In this document: piece by piece, positions 28,307-35,633 of the stretch
Numbering within the stretch: position 1 is the first letter of the stretch
Layout of the letters: the number at the start of each line of letters is the position of its first letter
Assembly (NCBI GenBank): GCA_012840125.1
Contig: DULZ01000028.1
Coordinates: forward strand, 1-39,250
Reading direction: 5' to 3'
DNA length: 39,250 nt
Source of the DNA: Clostridia bacterium
GTDB lineage: Bacteria > Bacillota > DULZ01
Notes under the pieces: generated by a model
The model's input: only the letters and a program-made list of their open reading frames with translations
Told to the model about the DNA's origin: nothing
The model's database searches: none
Translations under genes and position numbers: made by a program

Positions 28307-28320
28307 AAAACATACGTTCG
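28307..28320 (-). promoter_or_regulatory. LexA box of recA
   Basis: The minus strand reads CGAACGTATGTTTT, a good match to the sites at lexA, placed just after the expected transcription start. Confidence 0.8.
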
Positions 28321-28329
28321 GTCTTTTCA

Positions 28330-28359
28330 ATTATATACCATTTTTTGCAGGCATGTCAA
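28330..28359 (-). promoter_or_regulatory. recA promoter
   Basis: Minus strand: perfect -35 TTGACA (28354-28359), 18-bp spacer, perfect -10 TATAAT (28330-28335). The -35 contains the TGA stop of the upstream phosphoesterase gene. Confidence 0.85.
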
Positions 28360-29732
28360 TTGGATAACAACACTCTCTCTACGGAAAGCTTGCGGTTCCT
28401 TTCATAAAAACTGAACATATCTACCGCTGCCGGCTGCCAGGCTGCTTCCGCCTCATCATATCGCAAGTGAAGCAGGGCCAGGGTTAAAGGAACATCATCG
28501 CTCACTTGTAAACGCCTAAGACCCGCACCGCCCGTGGTGCCTGCGTCAATCACTGCTGACCCTTTCGATACGGTGACCTTGCTGCTGTGATCGTGACCGT
28601 GCAGGATCACAGGAGCGAAACCGGCTAGGTTGTGAGCTAATTTAGGCCGGTGCACGGCGATTATGTCTACTTGGAGGGTACTTAACACCTGCTTCAAATC
28701 CTCGGTATGATTGGGGTACTTCTCCTCCGAGGCCGAGATCAAATAGTGACCTTCAGCCGCGGGATCGGCCACACCGAAAATCCTGATTCCATCTATTTCT
28801 ACTACCTCTTCATTTAGAACAATTACATTTTCGTATTTTTCTAACGCCTCGACAATGGCCGGCGAATCATGATTTCCCGGAATGAAAACATAGGGTACGG
28901 ATAATTGCGGCAGTTCCTGGGTTAACAACCCCTCCAGTACCGTACCGTAATCAGATAGATCTCCCGTGTCCACGACAAAACTCACATGATACTTTTCTAC
29001 CATTTGTTTAATCAAATCCAGGGCAGCAGGGTGATTGTGAATATCCGAGACATGCAGTACCTTAACATTCCCCTCAGCATCCCCAACCGGTTCCAACTTG
29101 TCAATTTGCTCCAACATGCTGTACAGATTCCCAGCCACCACAGGAATCTGCCGGTTCAATTCCTGCACCTGTGCTACTGCTTTCTCAGCTAGGCTTACCA
29201 TCCAGGGGGCTGCTTCCAAAGCGCCGTTAAATGTGGGGGAATGAAAACCCTCCACCCGGTACGTCGCCCTGGTCATGACCATAAGGAGGGCCACCACCAG
29301 CAATCCCCCGACGCCCGCGCGGCAATAGGCCTCCCAGCGGTCGAAACGGAGCACCAGTGCCCCCAGTACTCCTCCCAAAAATGCTAACCCAAGGATTCTG
29401 AGAACATACCAGCGCAAGGTTTCTGCCAGCTTCTCCTGCACCAGCAGGATTAACTGGTTTTGGTCGGTAGCATCAGCAATAATCCTGCCCAAAGCATCAA
29501 TATCGATACTGGTCAAAGTCAAGGTAATTCCTAAAGGAGTCTTGTGGGTTACAGCAGTAATGGAACCTAAAGGAGGAATGGAGATTTCCGTAACACCGGG
29601 CTTCAAATAGTCAATCCCAATTTGAAACTGCAAAGCTTCGATGGAAAACTCCATCGGGCTCAGAACCCATATCACGGCAAAAACGGCCATCAGGATTATC
29701 ACAGCTGCAAAGACACTCTTAGTGTAGCCCAT
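28356..29732 (-). CDS. Membrane-anchored calcineurin-like metallophosphoesterase
   Basis: A 458-residue protein. The N terminus holds one membrane span (about 5-25), an extracytoplasmic segment of roughly 85 residues, and two further spans (about 110-155). The C-terminal phosphoesterase domain (from about 220) has every metal motif: HVSDIHNHP, VVDTGDLSD, IPGNHDSP, IAVHRPK and LHGHDHSS. Odd spans would place the catalytic domain outside, but topology is not certain. Substrate unknown. The ATG at 29732 follows AGGAGG. It lies 32 bp after the FtsH-like gene and ends inside the recA promoter. Confidence 0.85.
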   Translation of the reverse strand: MGYTKSVFAAVIILMAVFAVIWVLSPMEFSIEALQFQIGIDYLKPGVTEISIPPLGSITAVTHKTPLGITLTLTSIDIDALGRIIADATDQNQLILLVQEKLAETLRWYVLRILGLAFLGGVLGALVLRFDRWEAYCRAGVGGLLVVALLMVMTRATYRVEGFHSPTFNGALEAAPWMVSLAEKAVAQVQELNRQIPVVAGNLYSMLEQIDKLEPVGDAEGNVKVLHVSDIHNHPAALDLIKQMVEKYHVSFVVDTGDLSDYGTVLEGLLTQELPQLSVPYVFIPGNHDSPAIVEALEKYENVIVLNEEVVEIDGIRIFGVADPAAEGHYLISASEEKYPNHTEDLKQVLSTLQVDIIAVHRPKLAHNLAGFAPVILHGHDHSSKVTVSKGSAVIDAGTTGGAGLRRLQVSDDVPLTLALLHLRYDEAEAAWQPAAVDMFSFYERNRKLSVERVLLSN

Positions 29733-29764
29733 TCCATCCTCCTACTGCCGTTTTTCCAGTTCCC

Positions 29765-31243
29765 TTAAGCAATATCACGACGATGATAAAGATAAGAGCG
29801 CAGCTCGTCACCGGACAAACGCTCTTCTTGTTTCAACACATGAGCTAACTGCTGCAGCAACCCCCGGTAATTGTTCAGGGATTGCTTCACGGCTTGTTCC
29901 TGTTCAGCAATAATGCGCTGTATGGTTTGTCCCACTAATTCGCGGGACTGGCTTTCATCCACGATGCCTAATTCGGACAACCCACAGGTAATCAATCGTT
30001 TGGCTAGTTCAATGGCTTCTTGAATATCATTGGCAGCCCCAGTGCTCTTTTCAAAAAAGATAAGCTCTTCTGCCGCGGCACCGGCCAGGGCCACCTTGAT
30101 TTGACTCTCAAGCTGGCTTTTCGTGTGCAGGTAGCGGTCATGCATGGGAGATTTTCTCATATACCCCATGGCTTGCCCGCGGGGCACAATGGTCACATGG
30201 GCCACAGAGCCGGGCTCTTCCAACTCACTAATCAAAGCATGGCCGATCTCATGGACAGCTACTCGCTGAAGCTCCTCTTCCATGGGCTTCCGTTCCAATT
30301 TTTCACCCAGCATTACTTTGTCAATCGCCTCCCGGAAATGCCGCTGGCTGACTCGTTTTTCCCCTTCCCGGAAGGCTAGGATCGCCGCCTCATTGGCCAA
30401 GCTCTCCAGGTGAGCACCTGAAAAGCCGAAGGTTTCCTGAGCTATGATGTCCAGCCGCACATTTTCTGCCAGGGGTTTATTACGGGTATGGAGCTCCAGT
30501 ATTTGCAGCCTACCTGCTTTATCGGGCAAGCCCACCTGCACCACCCGGTCGAACCGTCCGGGCCTTAACAGGGCCGGATCAATCATATCTATCCGGTTGG
30601 TGGCTCCGATGACCAGTAGTTGGAAATCAGGGGACGACTTCAGGCCATCCATTTCCACCAGGAGCTGGTTTAAGGTCTGATCATATTCCAGGTGGCTGGC
30701 ATGGGAACCTCGCTTAACTCCCAGTACCTCTATTTCATCAATAAACAGAATGGCGCTCTTTTTCTTTTGCTGTTTGGCTTTCTCCCGGGCCTGCTCGAAA
30801 AGCTGCCTCACCCTTTTTGCACCTACGCCCGCATACATTTCCACAAACTCCGATCCGGAAGTGGCAATAAAGACGGAATCCGTATAAGTGGCGGCCGCTT
30901 TGGCCAGCAAAGTCTTTCCTGTGCCCGGCGGCCCGGTCAGCAAGATGCCCTTTAAAGGCCTAATGCCTAAATGCTCCACCCTGTGCTTGTCCCTGAGAAA
31001 ATCCATCGCTTCCATGAGTTCGTGCTTGGCCGTGGCTTGTCCGCCAATATCGGCAAAAGTCACTTCCCGGTGCGGGGAAACCTCATCAAAAGAAACGGTT
31101 TTTAATAAGCCCTGGCGTTGCAATACTAGATACAAAACGCCTCCGATCAAAAATATCCCGACGAGAGGCATCAGGTCATAGCCGAGTATGGACAAGAACA
31201 CACCGGCGGCCAATGCAGCGCCGATCATGAATTCCCCTGCCAA
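29765..31243 (-). CDS. Compact FtsH-like AAA+ zinc metalloprotease
   Basis: About 493 residues. Two closely spaced membrane segments (about 5-21 and 25-42) with almost no loop replace the normal FtsH extracytoplasmic domain. The AAA module has Walker A GPPGTGKT (104-111), SAILFIDEIEVLG and the second region of homology (LLRPGRFDRVVQVG). The M41 protease domain has H331-EIGH and a third zinc ligand, D406, in GAANDIQEA, spaced as in FtsH, so proteolysis is expected. TTG 31243 follows AGAGGTGA; ATG 31228 after AGGGG is the alternative. It sits between an unknown membrane protein and a phosphoesterase, probably one operon. The normal FtsH would be encoded elsewhere. Confidence 0.85.
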   Translation of the reverse strand: MAGEFMIGAALAAGVFLSILGYDLMPLVGIFLIGGVLYLVLQRQGLLKTVSFDEVSPHREVTFADIGGQATAKHELMEAMDFLRDKHRVEHLGIRPLKGILLTGPPGTGKTLLAKAAATYTDSVFIATSGSEFVEMYAGVGAKRVRQLFEQAREKAKQQKKKSAILFIDEIEVLGVKRGSHASHLEYDQTLNQLLVEMDGLKSSPDFQLLVIGATNRIDMIDPALLRPGRFDRVVQVGLPDKAGRLQILELHTRNKPLAENVRLDIIAQETFGFSGAHLESLANEAAILAFREGEKRVSQRHFREAIDKVMLGEKLERKPMEEELQRVAVHEIGHALISELEEPGSVAHVTIVPRGQAMGYMRKSPMHDRYLHTKSQLESQIKVALAGAAAEELIFFEKSTGAANDIQEAIELAKRLITCGLSELGIVDESQSRELVGQTIQRIIAEQEQAVKQSLNNYRGLLQQLAHVLKQEERLSGDELRSYLYHRRDIA

Positions 31244-31266
31244 CGGTCTCACCTCTTTTCCGGTCC

Positions 31267-31779
31267 TTATGTCTTATCAACCCTACGGACAATTTCATAC
31301 AGGTAATACCCACCGTCATGAATTTGCAAGTAGAGATTCTCCCCGTCAACTTCCAGGAGCCAGTAATCCACCTTTTCCTTGGACAGGTTATTCTCAATCA
31401 ACAGCTGCATTTCCGTGAAATTGCCTTTTGCCGCTGCTTCTTCCATAGCAAAGCGATTATGGCGCCACAAGTTCAACAGGTAATCATTCCTGCGATCCCG
31501 GACCGTGACATTGATAGCTTCCTCCCGGGGCAGCACTTGCATGATTTCTTGGTAGAAAGGCTGAATCCGTTCCACTTCCCCGATATCCACGGTTACGGTC
31601 AACCTCCCCTGTGCCTTCGCCACCTCCGCTTTTTTCACCCCGGATACAGCCAGCACCTCTTTATGCAAGGGTTGCTTGACCCCAAATTCCTGATAAATAA
31701 ACCAACCTGCAAACAGGAATCCCAGTGTCAGCAGGAACGAGAGCAGGATTTTTGTCAGGTCAAACCTGGAAAAGCCCAT
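31267..31779 (-). CDS. Single-span membrane protein of unknown function, upstream of the FtsH-like gene
   Basis: 171 residues from ATG 31779, which has GGGTGA just upstream (the outer GTG at 31791 has no SD). One membrane span near residues 9-29 follows a short basic N terminus; the rest is an extracytoplasmic or soluble domain with VSGVKKAEVAKAQGRLTVTV, a heavy-metal-domain-like or secretin-like beta pattern, and a helical C-terminal half ending in a beta-rich DGENLYLQIHDGGYYLYE. No family recognised. It is the first gene of the three-gene unit, with an extended -10 promoter at 31807-31815; partnership with the protease is inferred from position. Confidence 0.75.
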   Translation of the reverse strand: MGFSRFDLTKILLSFLLTLGFLFAGWFIYQEFGVKQPLHKEVLAVSGVKKAEVAKAQGRLTVTVDIGEVERIQPFYQEIMQVLPREEAINVTVRDRRNDYLLNLWRHNRFAMEEAAAKGNFTEMQLLIENNLSKEKVDYWLLEVDGENLYLQIHDGGYYLYEIVRRVDKT

Positions 31780-31806
31780 CGGATCACCCACTTTCAGTTA
31801 CCACCG

Positions 31807-31815
31807 ATTATAACA
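31807..31815 (-). promoter_or_regulatory. Extended -10 promoter of the membrane-protease operon
   Basis: The minus strand reads TGTTATAAT, an extended -10 with a perfect hexamer, downstream of the pgsA terminator and 28 bp before the ATG at 31779. No -35 match. Confidence 0.6.
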
Positions 31816-31853
31816 CAACCCTGGTTATATCTCTTTATGAATCCGTTGGAAAC

Positions 31854-31875
31854 AAAAAAGCCGCCCACGGCGGCT
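31854..31875 (-). terminator. pgsA terminator
   Basis: On the minus strand AGCCGCC (31869-31875) pairs with GGCGGCT (31859-31865) across a 3-nt loop, followed by T6. It ends the ftsK-to-pgsA run of genes. Confidence 0.93.
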
Positions 31876-32419
31876 AACTCTGACGAGCTTTTTCCAGGAT
31901 CTCCTTTGCTTTAATAAAATAATCGACTCCTGACCAAATGGTGATGACCACTGCCAGGTAAAGAAATGCTTCCCCAATGACATTTAAATAAGGAATAGGG
32001 AGATCCGCTAACAAGAGAATCGTAATGGCAATCACTTGGCTGACGGTTTTCAGTTTACCCAAGCCACTGGCGGCAATTACCACATTTTCCGAGGCGGCCA
32101 GGGTCCTTAAACCGGTAACGGCAAATTCCCGGCTGATGATCAGAATCGCGATCCAGGCAGGCACTAATCTTAATTCCACCAATGAAACTAATGAAGCGGT
32201 AATCAGCAGTTTATCGGCCAAGGGGTCAATGAACTGGCCAAATTTAGTGATCTGTTTATTCTTACGTGCCATGTACCCATCCAGCCCATCGGTACTAGCG
32301 GCTAAAATGAAAACAACGGCGGCCAAGAACCTTCCACCCGGTATCCTTGTCAACACAAACACCATGAAAATGGGAACCAGCATAATCCGCACCAGTGTCA
32401 ACCGATTGGCTAGATTCAT
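31874..32419 (-). CDS. pgsA: PgsA, phosphatidylglycerophosphate synthase
   Basis: A 181-residue integral membrane CDP-alcohol phosphatidyltransferase with about five spans. The catalytic motif D-x2-DG-x2-AR-x8-G-x3-D-x3-D is complete in DGLDGYMARKNKQITK and FGQFIDPLADK. It joins CDP-diacylglycerol and glycerol-3-phosphate, the committed step to phosphatidylglycerol and cardiolipin. The ATG overlaps the rimO stop by 4 bp (32416-32419). A position between rodZ/rimO and recA is usual in Firmicutes. Confidence 0.95.
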   Translation of the reverse strand: MNLANRLTLVRIMLVPIFMVFVLTRIPGGRFLAAVVFILAASTDGLDGYMARKNKQITKFGQFIDPLADKLLITASLVSLVELRLVPAWIAILIISREFAVTGLRTLAASENVVIAASGLGKLKTVSQVIAITILLLADLPIPYLNVIGEAFLYLAVVITIWSGVDYFIKAKEILEKARQS

Positions 32420-33753
32420 TCGATCATCTCTCCAACTAGATCGTACTCCGCCACGTCTGTGATGAGGACTTTTGCCATGTCTCCCGGCCGGTGGGCCAGT
32501 GGACTGGTGAAATATACCTGGCCGTCAACCTCCGGTGCGTGGAGGTAAGCTCGCCCCACGTAAAGATCCCGGTTTTCAGGAGAAACTCCCTCGACCAGCA
32601 CTTCCAGTTCCCGGCCCAGCCATTTATCATTTACTTGCAAAGTAATCTCCCTTTGCAGCATCATGGCACGATGATAACGTTCTTCTTTAATGTATTCAGG
32701 CACTTGTTCCCGCATGCCGGCGGCCGGCGTCTCCGGTTCTTGGGAGTAGGTAAAAACTCCCGCCCACTGAAAACGCTGTTGCTGCATGAAATCCAGGAGT
32801 TCTTGGAACTCAGCTTCCGTCTCACCCGGGAAACCTACAATAAAAGTCGTCCTAATAGCTATGTCAGGGACGGTATTTCTAATTTTGGCCAGCAAGTTCT
32901 CCAAAAAGGCCCGGTCGCCTCGCCGCCCCATTCTTCTTAAAACAGCGGTACTCCCATGCTGGATGGGAATATCCATATAGCGGCAAATCTTTCTCTCTTG
33001 ACTGATTACCTGCAGCAACTCATCGGTGATATAAGTTGGATAGCAGTAGAGCAAGCGAATCCAGCGCAGTGCTTCAATCTTGACTAATTGCCGTAGGAGT
33101 ACGGGTAAACGCAACTCTCCATAGATGTCTAACCCATAAGCGGTCACGTCCTGGGCTACCAAACAGAGCTCTTTGACTCCCCTGGCAGCCAAGTCTTGGG
33201 CTTCCTCGATCAGGGCATCCACCGGGCGGCTGCGATAGGGACCCTTGATCTTGGGGATGACACAATAAGTACAGCGATTATCGCAGCCATCAGCAATTTT
33301 CAAATAAGCGCTGGGCCCTGCCACACCCCAGCGTGAGACCCCAGGGGAGGCATCTACCGGATTCTTCTCCACAAAGACCAACGGGGTTCGGCAGCCTTGA
33401 TCCAGCAAATCCAAGGCCTCTTTTAACCTCCCTAGCTCCCCAACGCCCAATAGCACATCAATTTCCGGCAACTCCTCCAGCAGTTCCTTGCCGTACTTTT
33501 GCGCGGCACAGCCGGCTACAATCAGTTTCAATTCCGGCCGCCCTTTCTTCATTTCCGCTATTTCCAAAATGGTATTGACCGTTTCTTCTTTGGCAGCATC
33601 AATAAAACAACATGTATTGATAACCACGGCATCTGCTAAATCAGGCCTGGTCACTACGAGATACTTCGTCCCCATGAGGCTGCCCAGCATAAATTCAGTA
33701 TCTACTTGGTTTTTCGCACATCCTAGAGTAATTGAGGCTACTTTATTAATCAA
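32416..33753 (-). CDS. rimO: RimO, ribosomal protein S12 methylthiotransferase
   Basis: A 445-residue radical-SAM enzyme related to MiaB that methylthiolates an aspartate of ribosomal protein S12. Cluster cysteines: C12 in TLGCAKNQVDTE, INTCCFI and AGCAAQKYGKE; radical-SAM triad CDNRCTYC (C157, C161, C164) followed by VIPKIKG. LGCAKNQVD in place of MiaB's YGCQMNEHD distinguishes RimO from MiaB. A C-terminal TRAM domain is present. The start is a TTG at 33753 after AAAGGTGG, 14 bp after the rodZ stop. Confidence 0.95.
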   Translation of the reverse strand: MINKVASITLGCAKNQVDTEFMLGSLMGTKYLVVTRPDLADAVVINTCCFIDAAKEETVNTILEIAEMKKGRPELKLIVAGCAAQKYGKELLEELPEIDVLLGVGELGRLKEALDLLDQGCRTPLVFVEKNPVDASPGVSRWGVAGPSAYLKIADGCDNRCTYCVIPKIKGPYRSRPVDALIEEAQDLAARGVKELCLVAQDVTAYGLDIYGELRLPVLLRQLVKIEALRWIRLLYCYPTYITDELLQVISQERKICRYMDIPIQHGSTAVLRRMGRRGDRAFLENLLAKIRNTVPDIAIRTTFIVGFPGETEAEFQELLDFMQQQRFQWAGVFTYSQEPETPAAGMREQVPEYIKEERYHRAMMLQREITLQVNDKWLGRELEVLVEGVSPENRDLYVGRAYLHAPEVDGQVYFTSPLAHRPGDMAKVLITDVAEYDLVGEMIE

Positions 33754-33767
33754 CTCAAAACCACCTT

Positions 33768-34517
33768 TTACAACTCATTGTCCGGGGGGAATTCCAACAC
33801 CACCACTTCTCCAACCCGGCCTATATCGGAGAACTCCTCCCCATTATAATTGACGGACAGCACTCCCGCATTGCCCGCCTTCACCCAAAACCTTTCTTCC
33901 GCCTGAAAGGTTTGACTGGCGCCGGCTTCCAAAATGCCGGAAAAGACCGTTTCTCCATCGGCCCTTACTTCTACCCAGCAACGGGAGCCGGGGTCATTAG
34001 AAACCATTAAAACAAGTTCCATGCCATCAAAGACCGGTTCCTCGACCGTCGCCTCAATCGAGTCCTCCGTATCTTGTTCCTGAACCGTTTCCTCTGCAGG
34101 TTGGCCCAAGGAGGGATCAACCACCTGAGGTACAGGCTGGTTCATGAAATAGATGACCACATAAGCAATCACTAAACAGACAGCCAATCCTACTGCTAAT
34201 AATTTGATTTTTTTCCCAACACTGACGGTCGTTGGGGGATACACCGGAGCCCGGGTCTTCATGTCTTCCGCATCTTCCTCGTCCTGCTGCAAGTGCTTTC
34301 TCAATTTGGCCACCAGGTCGTTGGCATCCAGTCCCAAGAATGAAGCATAACTCCGCAAGAAACCAAACATATAGACATTCCCGGGCAGGACATCAAATTC
34401 CTCGGCCTCCAGGGCTTCCAAATACCTACTGCGGATTTTGATTTCTTTCTCCACGTCCGCCAGGCTAAGTTTTTTCGCTTCGCGAGCTTGCCGCAACAAG
34501 TTGCCGATTCCGATCAT
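33768..34517 (-). CDS. rodZ: RodZ-like cell-shape protein
   Basis: 249 residues from ATG 34517 (GGGGGT 8 nt upstream). The N-terminal helix-turn-helix of the RodZ type (GNLLRQAREAKKLSLADVEK, then YMFGFLRSYASFLGLD) would contact MreB in the cytoplasm. One span lies at about residues 105-124, then an acidic linker, then a C-terminal DUF4115 beta domain (CWVEVRADGETVFSG, FWVKAGNAG). RodZ links the MreB cytoskeleton to the wall-synthesis machinery. It lies between mnmH and rimO with short gaps. Confidence 0.9.
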   Translation of the reverse strand: MIGIGNLLRQAREAKKLSLADVEKEIKIRSRYLEALEAEEFDVLPGNVYMFGFLRSYASFLGLDANDLVAKLRKHLQQDEEDAEDMKTRAPVYPPTTVSVGKKIKLLAVGLAVCLVIAYVVIYFMNQPVPQVVDPSLGQPAEETVQEQDTEDSIEATVEEPVFDGMELVLMVSNDPGSRCWVEVRADGETVFSGILEAGASQTFQAEERFWVKAGNAGVLSVNYNGEEFSDIGRVGEVVVLEFPPDNEL

Positions 34518-34533
34518 CCGAGGTACCCCCAAT

Positions 34534-35571
34534 TCACATCAAGTGATTGATGTATTCCTCCAATTGCTGAACAGCCCTCTCCATATTACTTGCATCGAGA
34601 ACTAAATCACAACCTGCCGGATCAGTTACGCTTTTCCGATACAGCACATCATAATAATCGCTAATTAATATTTCTCCTACCACTTCTAGTTTTCCTTGCG
34701 CCAAATAGTTAAGCATCTGATTGACTTTATCCTTGCCCAGCCTCGGGGTAAGCCGCTTGAGGGCCTGCTCTACCTCCGCGATATCCCACCGGCAGTTTTC
34801 CACGTATTCCCTGATTAGTCGTCGCACCCTGTTCTCCATCGTGTCCTTAACCAGTACTCTGTGCCCGTGCAAGATCCCTTCATAAACAGCCTCGGGCACA
34901 AACAGTTTGCCGATTTTCTTGCTTTCTCCCTCCACAATTAATAACCTGCCCGGCCCATAGTTCCTAATCTGGTGCAAAATCATGCTCTCAAATTTCTTTT
35001 GACTGGGTTGTTGACCCAAACCGACGGAGCCAAATACGGAACCCCGGTGGTTGGCTAATCCTTCTAAATCCAGCACCGGGTAACCCCGCCTGCCCAGTTC
35101 TCGAATGATCTCCGTTTTCCCCGTACCGGTCAGCCCGTGAAGTACTACAAATTGATGGGGGAGACTTTTTTCGCGCAAGTGTTTATTGACGTAACGGCGA
35201 TAAGCTTTATAGCCTCCGATTAAACGATAACACGGGATATGCATAATATCCAACAAGTGGGCTACGGCATGGCTGCGGTCACCGCCTCGCCAGCAAAAGA
35301 TCACCATTTGCCGGCCATGCTTTAACTCCCACAACCGGTTCACCATTTGGGGCAACTTCGGGGCTATCAAGCTCAACCCCAATTTCCGGGCCTCTTGGGG
35401 GCCATGTTCAGCATAGACTACACCAATGCGGTGCCTCTCTTCATTGTCAAAAAGAGGCACGTTAACTGCTCCGGGAATAGTATCATGTTCATATTCCTCA
35501 GGCGAACGAACATCAACAAAACTTGCTTTCGTTAGTGCAAGAGCCTCTTCGATTGCTATATCCCTGTGCAT
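34534..35571 (-). CDS. mnmH: MnmH (SelU/YbbB), tRNA 2-selenouridine synthase
   Basis: A 345-residue two-domain protein. The N-terminal rhodanese domain has the catalytic C93 in CWRGGDRS; the C-terminal P-loop domain has GLTGTGKT (146-153) and DLEGLANHRGSVFG. MnmH converts 2-thiouridine at the wobble position of certain tRNAs to 2-selenouridine, using selenophosphate, by way of a geranylated intermediate. Its presence implies selenophosphate synthetase (SelD) elsewhere in the genome; it is not in the window. It lies 62 bp after ftsK and 16 bp before rodZ. The SD before ATG 35571 is weak. Confidence 0.93.
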   Translation of the reverse strand: MHRDIAIEEALALTKASFVDVRSPEEYEHDTIPGAVNVPLFDNEERHRIGVVYAEHGPQEARKLGLSLIAPKLPQMVNRLWELKHGRQMVIFCWRGGDRSHAVAHLLDIMHIPCYRLIGGYKAYRRYVNKHLREKSLPHQFVVLHGLTGTGKTEIIRELGRRGYPVLDLEGLANHRGSVFGSVGLGQQPSQKKFESMILHQIRNYGPGRLLIVEGESKKIGKLFVPEAVYEGILHGHRVLVKDTMENRVRRLIREYVENCRWDIAEVEQALKRLTPRLGKDKVNQMLNYLAQGKLEVVGEILISDYYDVLYRKSVTDPAGCDLVLDASNMERAVQQLEEYINHLM

Positions 35572-35633
35572 CTAAACCCACTACCTTATCTCTTGTCGTA
35601 GTCTACCCTGACATGTTTACACTCAAACGCAGC

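Noticed and set aside
31318-31914. A 198-codon plus-strand frame opposite the unknown membrane gene and pgsA
   Set aside because: It crosses the pgsA terminator and has no ribosome binding site; the minus-strand genes have clear starts and, for pgsA, family motifs.
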